Under the pieces are notes generated by a model. That model was not told where the DNA came from, searched no databases, and saw only the letters and a list, made by a program, of their open reading frames with translations. A stretch of 27,426 nt of DNA, from assembly GCA_046536535.1 (NCBI GenBank), contig JAWDMO010000010.1, forward strand, positions 1 through 27,426, given 5' to 3'. The stretch comes from Conexivisphaera sp046536535 (GTDB lineage: Archaea > Thermoproteota > Nitrososphaeria > Conexivisphaerales > Conexivisphaeraceae). Of the stretch, positions 23,046 through 27,426 are shown in pieces (position 1 is the stretch's first letter; the number at the start of each line of letters is the position of its first letter). The position numbers and the translations under genes were made by a program.

Positions 23046-23242
23046 CGCACGGCCCCCGGCGCACGCCACGACCTACGGGACTCCGGCCCGTACATGAGTT
23101 CATGGAATCCCCGAAGACGGCCGGTGTCAGCGGGTGCTCCTGCGAGGATGGGGCCTATCACGGTCACGTGATGGCCGGCCAGCTCGATATATATGTTATT
23201 TTTCACCATGGATCCCGGAGGGAGCGCGGCGAATGATTCCAC
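23042..23242 (-). CDS. Small unknown protein (about 66 aa) coupled to the MFS gene
   Basis: I do not recognise this ORF. It has a mixed hydrophobic core (NNIYIELAGHHVTVIGPILAG) and an Arg-rich tail; no clear transmembrane helix. Reasons to believe it: its stop overlaps the MFS start as ATGA, and a TATA box (ATTAAATA complement, 23263-23270) stands 25 nt before the GTG at 23240-23242. The frame also opens at an ATG at 23254, but that lies too close to the TATA box. It might be a leader ORF that sets MFS translation rather than a stable protein. Confidence 0.5.
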   Translation of the reverse strand: MESFAALPPGSMVKNNIYIELAGHHVTVIGPILAGAPADTGRLRGFHELMYGPESRRSWRAPGAVR

Positions 23243-23262
23243 GTCTATGCGCATGATAGCGT

Positions 23263-23270
23263 ATTAAATA
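23263..23270 (-). promoter_or_regulatory. TATA box of the small ORF - MFS operon
   Basis: Minus-strand TATTTAAT is centred about 25 nt before the GTG at 23242. Confidence 0.5.
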
Positions 23271-23324
23271 TCCATGCTGAAGTCCGGGTTTCATGCGATC
23301 AAACGCGATGATAATATCGGATAT

Positions 23325-23357
23325 TACATATAAAATTAAAATAAATATAAATATTGT
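23325..23357 (-). terminator. T-rich terminator after the Mo-enzyme operon
   Basis: Minus-strand sequence 20-50 nt after the ferredoxin-subunit stop is T-rich (ATATTTATTTTAATTTTATA), the usual archaeal termination signal. Confidence 0.45.
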
Positions 23358-23374
23358 TATGGGATCCTGAACTT

Positions 23375-24223
23375 TCAGGCCTTCCTGTAGAGCTCCACGG
23401 AGCCCAGGCCCACATCCTTCTCGGTCGCTATCACCCCGAGGGTCCTGGGGGAGTAGCCGTCCTTCTCCACCTTCACCAGGTATTTGTGGTTCCACTCGAG
23501 GCCCTTCAACCAGAAATCGCCGAACTCATCGGTCTTCGCCTCATACTTGCTACCGCTGACGACGTCCATCGCGGTTACAGCCGCGCCCTCGACGACGTCC
23601 CTGGCCGAGGGATCTATGATTGTGCCAGCGATGTACGGCTTCGGCAGATTTAGATAGAGGACCCTCGGCTTCACGTCGACCTCCGGATGGAGGGGCTCGG
23701 CGGCCTTGAGAAGCTCCTTCATCTTGGGGTCGTTCTCGTCGCCGAACTTTATGGCGTCGGTCGGGCACGCGTCAGCGCACCTGGGCTCCTTCCACCCGTT
23801 TTCCAGCAGGTGCTCGCAGAACGTGCACTTCTGGGCTATCTTGAGGCCCTCGTTGAAGTATATGACGCCGTAGGGACACGCCTTCTGGCACAGCGGCTCA
23901 TAGCCGTACTCCGAGCATCCGTTGCACTTCTCCGGATCTATTATGACGGCGCCGTCCTCCTTCTTATATATGGCGTTCACCGGGCAAACGTTCATGCAGG
24001 GGGCATTGTCGCAGTGCGCGCAGAGCGTCGGTATGTAGGTGATCCTAGTGAATGATCCGCTGCCCCTCTCCATGTCGTTTATCTTCATCCAGAACTGACC
24101 GATATCCGGCTGGGCCTTCGCGTATGGCGCCCAGTCGTTGCCCACGTGCTCGTCCTTGCACGCGAGCTGGCACAGGTAGCATCCGGTGCATTCCGCCACG
24201 TCTATTACCATGACTTTCGCCAT
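23375..24223 (-). CDS. Four-cluster ferredoxin-type subunit with transthyretin-like C-terminal domain (transhydroxylase small-subunit-like)
   Basis: The 282-aa protein (from the ATG at 24223, with GGTGA 5-6 nt upstream; GTGs at 24232 and 24244 overlap the previous gene) has four Cys groups: C12/15/18/22, C68/71/76/80, C100/103/112/116 and C133/136/149/153, enough for four [4Fe-4S] clusters as in DmsB/PsrB-type electron-transfer subunits. A carboxypeptidase-regulatory/transthyretin-like domain follows from about residue 195 (KTDEFGDFWLKGL, KVEKDGYSPRTLG). This combination occurs in the small subunit of pyrogallol-phloroglucinol transhydroxylase. No signal peptide, so cytoplasmic. It lies 5 nt after the catalytic gene. 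Electron carrier role is inferred. Confidence 0.85.
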   Translation of the reverse strand: MAKVMVIDVAECTGCYLCQLACKDEHVGNDWAPYAKAQPDIGQFWMKINDMERGSGSFTRITYIPTLCAHCDNAPCMNVCPVNAIYKKEDGAVIIDPEKCNGCSEYGYEPLCQKACPYGVIYFNEGLKIAQKCTFCEHLLENGWKEPRCADACPTDAIKFGDENDPKMKELLKAAEPLHPEVDVKPRVLYLNLPKPYIAGTIIDPSARDVVEGAAVTAMDVVSGSKYEAKTDEFGDFWLKGLEWNHKYLVKVEKDGYSPRTLGVIATEKDVGLGSVELYRKA

Positions 24224-24228
24224 TTGGC

Positions 24229-27045
24229 TCACCCCATCACCCACGATTCGTATCCAGGACCGAATTTCGCGTCCATCTTCTTATCCCTCTCGAATGCCTC
24301 CGGGTACTTCCTCCTCAGCGCCTCCATGTCGACCTTCTCCACGTCCACCAGATATCCGCTGACCGGCATCTCAGGCGCTATGATGGGTCCAGGCTGATAT
24401 TTATCGTACACCCATCTGGTGGCGGGCGCGATAAGATCTATGGCGCCTCCCCTGTCTATCCTGTCCTCGAGCGATATAGGATCGAACTTGGATCCGTGGT
24501 CCATGTACACGACGCCCGGCTTCATCCTCTCGGTCACGTACGCGGCGCCCAGCACGCTTCCGTAGTCGTTGTACACCCTGACTATGTCCCCGTGCTTTAT
24601 GCCCCTCTTGGCCGCATCGGCCGGATTTATCCAGAGCGGCTCGTAGTAATAGCCATCCGGGCCCTTTATCTTCGCTGTGGGTATCTCCCTTATCCACGGC
24701 ATGTCGTCGCCCTGGGCGTGATGTCTCCACCTCGGGTGGTTCGACATTACCTGCAGCGGGTACTTCTTGGCCTTCGGGGATGTCGGTAGCTCCTCGTGAT
24801 CTATCCACTTGGCGAGCGGCGGCCTTATCCTGTCGTTCGGGAAATGATCCTTGAGCCATCCCGAGACGAACTCCAGCTTCCCGCTCTTGGTGTTGAGGCC
24901 CCTGCCCTCCGGCAGCTCGTAGTACCACCTCAGGCCCTCCTTCACGGGCACTCCGGGCATCCTCTCGACTGTGTTCTTGATCTGTTCCCACTCCTCGGGG
25001 GTGGGGGCGTCGTATATCACGATCTTCCTCTTGGTCTTGAACTCCTCCCAGCTTATCCCGTACTTCTTGTACGCGAGCGTCTTCTCGTACATCACCTTGA
25101 GGAACTTCTCGGGCTCCGGGAACCACTCCTCGGTCGGCCAGTTGTTGCGGAAGTCGGGCCTCACATTGCCCACCCCGAGCCTGTCAGCCACCATCTTGTG
25201 TATCTCGTAATCGCTCCTGGACTCGCCCACGGGCTCCACACACCTGTCCTGGTAGTATATGGCCCTCATGTCGGCCCACATTGCGCTGACCAGATCCTCG
25301 TGCTCGTAAACCGTCTGGGCCGGCAGCACGAGGTCGGAGAAGTAACCGTCGTTCTCCAGCCACGGGTGTATGGTAACTATGAACTCAACCTTGGGGCTCC
25401 TGAAGGCCTCGGTCCACCTCCAGGCGTCGTTCCAGCACGTGAGCGCGCTGGAGTTCTCGTTCCATATCATGCGCACGCCCGGATGATCGTCTGTCGGCGG
25501 GAACCTGTACCTATTGAACTGATCCTGTGTCGGGGCGATTATGGAGCCTGAACCGTACCACTCGACCGGGGGATTCAGGATGGCGTCCGGCACGAGCGTC
25601 TTTATGAGCGGTATCGCCCCCGGCGGCGGCGGGTATATGGGTTTGCCGGGCACGAGCTCATATGAGTAGGACATCACCGGGTTCACTGGGGCTCCCTCCT
25701 TCACGACCTCCATGTAGGTCGGGAGCGTGGGCGCCTTCTCGTTCCCCGTCAGGGTGAAGGCCGGCAGCTGGAACCTGACGTACTGCCTGCCCGGGGCGCC
25801 CAGCCCCTGCATGATCACGGCGTAGGCCTCGGCCCTCGCGGCAAGGTGGGATGTTATACCCCTGATCTTGGGACCGCCGTAGTGGAAAGCGAGCGTGGTC
25901 CTCTTCTTAGTCCATGCCCTAGCCAGCGCCTTTATCGTCTCCACCGGCACGCCGGTTATCTTCTCGGCCCACTCCGGGGTCTTCGGTATCCCGTCCTCCT
26001 CGCCGAGCACGTACTTCCTGAATTCCTCGAAGCCGACCGTGTGCGTCTCTATGAACTTCTTGTCGTAGGTGCCCCACTGTATCCAGAGATATGCCACGGC
26101 GAAGTAAAGTGCGGCGTCCGTGTTGGGCCTGATGGGGATCCACTTGTCGGCGAAGACCGCGTTCGTGTAGTTGAGCTCGGGCGATATAGCCACGACCTTC
26201 ATGCCGGCCCGCTTTATCCACCTCATGAATTGCGTGCCGAGGAAGTTGTTCCAGGCGTCGGTGGTCGTGAGCGGGTCGCCGCCCGTCAGCAAGATCATCT
26301 CGGCGTTCTCGAAGACGTCGTCCCACGTGGCATCGTTCGGGGGCCTTCCTATGGGCTGATCGAAGCCCCACACGTGTTTCGCGCCCCAGTAGTGGCCCTC
26401 CCAGCTGTCCGGGTTCCTGTTCTGGTGTATCCAGCCGGTGCCCATGGCGTTGAACAGATGGTGGCCCCAGAAGTGCACGCTGTGCAGGAAGCCCGACTGG
26501 CCGTGGCCGTCCGCCTGAACCAGGACGACCTGTGTGCTGCCGTAGACGCGCTTTATCCTCTCGATCTCGTTCGCGATTATGTCGATTGCCTCATCCCAGC
26601 TTATCCGGACGAACTTCGATTTGCCCCTGTTCTGCGGATTCCTGCTCTCAGGGCTCCAGTCCACCCTCTTGAGCGGGTACCTGACCCTGGTCGGCGAATA
26701 TATCCTCTGCCTCCATGCGAAGGAAACCGGATATGTGGGCGCCTTCCTGGGCCTCTCGAACACGCCCCTCCTCGTCGTCTTGATCTTCCAGCGCCTAACG
26801 TTCTCGGGAATATAGAACGGCAGCTGCCTGATGATCCTGTTGTCCTTGGCGTAGACCACCAGGGGGAATTCCGCCAGCACAGAGTGCCCGTTGAGCGACG
26901 CTGTCACGTAACTGATCTTATATCCCTGTTTCTTCAGCCCTTCGGCCTCCTCCGGGCTGAGCCTCCTCAGGAGCTGTGCGTCGGATCCGGTGATGTTCAA
27001 TCCCTTAGATAGAGAGCTAACTGCCTCGGTGTAGCCGACTACCAA
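24229..27045 (-). CDS. Molybdopterin oxidoreductase catalytic subunit, pyrogallol-phloroglucinol transhydroxylase-like
   Basis: The 938-aa DMSO-reductase-family protein has no N-terminal CxxC...C Fe-S site and no Tat signal, as in the transhydroxylase large subunit. NPDSWEG (Asp213, Ser214, Trp215) matches the Asp174-Ser175-Trp176 set of the Pelobacter enzyme, where Ser ligates Mo; His181 in DGHGQ lies 32 residues before Asp213, close to the His144-Asp174 distance there. The molybdopterin-binding C-terminal domain contains SNHPRWRHHAQGDD and WINPADAAKRGIKHGD. Start is a TTG at 27043-27045: no ATG/GTG is available, and a TATA box lies 28-29 nt upstream. Family also includes acetylene hydratase and arsenite/other oxidoreductases, so the substrate is open, possibly a polyphenol. 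Confidence 0.85.
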   Translation of the reverse strand: MVVGYTEAVSSLSKGLNITGSDAQLLRRLSPEEAEGLKKQGYKISYVTASLNGHSVLAEFPLVVYAKDNRIIRQLPFYIPENVRRWKIKTTRRGVFERPRKAPTYPVSFAWRQRIYSPTRVRYPLKRVDWSPESRNPQNRGKSKFVRISWDEAIDIIANEIERIKRVYGSTQVVLVQADGHGQSGFLHSVHFWGHHLFNAMGTGWIHQNRNPDSWEGHYWGAKHVWGFDQPIGRPPNDATWDDVFENAEMILLTGGDPLTTTDAWNNFLGTQFMRWIKRAGMKVVAISPELNYTNAVFADKWIPIRPNTDAALYFAVAYLWIQWGTYDKKFIETHTVGFEEFRKYVLGEEDGIPKTPEWAEKITGVPVETIKALARAWTKKRTTLAFHYGGPKIRGITSHLAARAEAYAVIMQGLGAPGRQYVRFQLPAFTLTGNEKAPTLPTYMEVVKEGAPVNPVMSYSYELVPGKPIYPPPPGAIPLIKTLVPDAILNPPVEWYGSGSIIAPTQDQFNRYRFPPTDDHPGVRMIWNENSSALTCWNDAWRWTEAFRSPKVEFIVTIHPWLENDGYFSDLVLPAQTVYEHEDLVSAMWADMRAIYYQDRCVEPVGESRSDYEIHKMVADRLGVGNVRPDFRNNWPTEEWFPEPEKFLKVMYEKTLAYKKYGISWEEFKTKRKIVIYDAPTPEEWEQIKNTVERMPGVPVKEGLRWYYELPEGRGLNTKSGKLEFVSGWLKDHFPNDRIRPPLAKWIDHEELPTSPKAKKYPLQVMSNHPRWRHHAQGDDMPWIREIPTAKIKGPDGYYYEPLWINPADAAKRGIKHGDIVRVYNDYGSVLGAAYVTERMKPGVVYMDHGSKFDPISLEDRIDRGGAIDLIAPATRWVYDKYQPGPIIAPEMPVSGYLVDVEKVDMEALRRKYPEAFERDKKMDAKFGPGYESWVMG

Positions 27046-27068
27046 TCCGCATGGGTGTGGAATAGCAC

Positions 27069-27078
27069 TTAAAATATA
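27069..27078 (-). promoter_or_regulatory. TATA box of the Mo-enzyme operon
   Basis: Minus-strand TATATTTTAA is centred 28-29 nt before the TTG start, supporting that unusual start and a leaderless mRNA. Confidence 0.6.
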
Positions 27079-27136
27079 GTTTTCGGTGGCCGGGCTGAGT
27101 TCAATATATAATTCGAGCGCGGGAATCCATAAGTAA

Positions 27137-27300
27137 AAAATATAATATAATTTCTTCCGCGGCGCCGAACGCTCCTAATATGCCAGCACGTGAATCGAGG
27201 ACCGCATCGATTCGCCGGCGGCCCGGGGCTGAAACGCGCCGGATATGCCCGGTCGGCCCCGTTTCATGCGCTCGCCCTGTCCGGGCGGCTTATCGGGCGG
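27137..27300. ncRNA. Candidate structured small RNA or structured intergenic region
   Basis: A GC-rich, gene-free block between A/T-rich flanks holds three successive hairpins: GAATCGA/TCGATTC (27192-27198 / 27207-27213), TGAAACG/CGTTTCA (27230-27236 / 27260-27266, with CCGG/CCGG nested inside) and CGCCC/GGGCG (27273-27277 / 27283-27287). A minus-strand reading would have a TATA-like AATATAAA near 27315-27322 and a TTTTTT end at 27135-27140; a plus-strand reading could start from TATAATATAA near 27141. No C/D, H/ACA, tRNA, SRP or RNase P signature was recognised. Compare its GC content and the GC background before trusting it. Confidence 0.3.
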
Positions 27301-27318
27301 AGAGCTCCCTCAGATTTA

Positions 27319-27330
27319 TATTGATCAATA
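27319..27330. promoter_or_regulatory. Short palindrome, possible operator
   Basis: TATTGATCAATA is a perfect 12-bp palindrome about 40 bp upstream of the TATA box of the right-edge gene. Confidence 0.3.
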
Positions 27331-27368
27331 GATAGCTTGAGGAACGGATCGCCCGGCTCCCAAATGTC

Positions 27369-27376
27369 TTTAAATG
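27369..27376 (+). promoter_or_regulatory. TATA box of the right-edge gene
   Basis: TTTAAATG is centred 26-27 nt before the ATG at 27399. Confidence 0.6.
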
Positions 27377-27398
27377 AAATCGCGGATCCCCCCGCGTC

Positions 27399-27426
27399 AT
27401 GGGGGGATTCATCGCGGCCAGCGAGG
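27399..27426 (+). CDS. First nine codons of a gene leaving the window
   Basis: The ATG at 27399-27401 is followed by MGGFIAASE to the window end with no stop. The exact TATA spacing predicts a leaderless start. Too short to assign a function. Confidence 0.5.

Noticed and set aside
24796..27012. Long open frames on the plus strand opposite the Mo-enzyme gene (up to 388 codons)
   Set aside because: They are antisense shadows produced by GC-rich codon bias; their translations are rich in Pro, Arg, Val and Leu without motifs, and the minus-strand product is clearly real.
1174..27426. tRNA, rRNA and CRISPR arrays
   Set aside because: No GGTTCGAATCC-type T-arm with a cloverleaf, no rRNA segments and no regularly spaced repeats were seen in the intergenic regions.

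Overview
The window looks like chromosomal DNA of a GC-rich, probably thermophilic archaeon of the Thermoproteota/TACK group. Evidence: an ESCRT-III/CdvB-type cell-division protein, a GEK1-type D-aminoacyl-tRNA deacylase (DtdA), an AbrB-PhoU fusion regulator, strong AGG (Arg) and ATA (Ile) codon use, and A/T-rich TATA boxes standing about 25-30 nt before many start codons, which implies mostly leaderless mRNAs. I cannot name the species; a lineage near the Conexivisphaera/Nitrososphaeria branch is only a guess.

Layout from left to right. (1) 1-3240, minus: a truncated glutamine amidotransferase fused to a GXGXG beta-helix domain (glutamate-synthase-like), then a GlpA-like FAD oxidoreductase overlapping dtdA by 4 nt. 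(2) 3250-3490: a decayed IS200/IS605-like right end with nested hairpins. (3) 3506-7097, minus: a three-gene envelope ABC module (secreted NEW3-like protein, ATPase, ABC-2 permease; 4-nt overlaps with GTG and TTG starts) preceded by a CdvB paralogue. (4) 7207-10587: a ferritin-like protein, a metallophosphoesterase overlapping a HAD hydrolase (both plus), and a cystathionine gamma-synthase/lyase-type PLP enzyme. (5) 10738-12562: an unrecognised gene and a membrane-anchored PEBP protein, transcribed divergently and separated by a dead IS6-like element that keeps its inverted repeats and an 8-bp target duplication. (6) 12884-15344: AbrB-PhoU regulator convergent to a PII (GlnK) - Amt ammonium operon. 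(7) 15345-15767: gene-free, with an IS-end-like hairpin. (8) 15768-19783, minus: a sugar-porter-type MFS transporter, and a NitT/TauT-like ABC pair whose permease carries two permease domains in one chain. (9) 19813-23270, minus: sucCD (succinyl-CoA ligase), and a second MFS transporter translationally coupled to a ~66-aa unknown ORF. (10) 23375-27078, minus: a two-gene molybdopterin enzyme resembling pyrogallol-phloroglucinol transhydroxylase (catalytic subunit with an Asp-Ser-Trp Mo-ligand motif and no N-terminal Fe-S site; 16-Cys ferredoxin subunit with a transthyretin-like C-terminal domain). (11) 27080-27426: a gene-free stretch with three consecutive hairpins, a possible small RNA, and the first codons of a plus-strand gene leaving the window.

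Functional themes: nitrogen assimilation (GATase/GXGXG protein, PII, Amt), central carbon metabolism (SucCD, GlpA-like), solute transport (two MFS, two ABC systems), sulfur amino-acid metabolism and a cytoplasmic Mo enzyme. The most unusual parts are the transhydroxylase-like operon, the fused double permease lacking a visible binding protein, the structured gene-free stretch at the right end, and several symmetric candidate operators at promoters.
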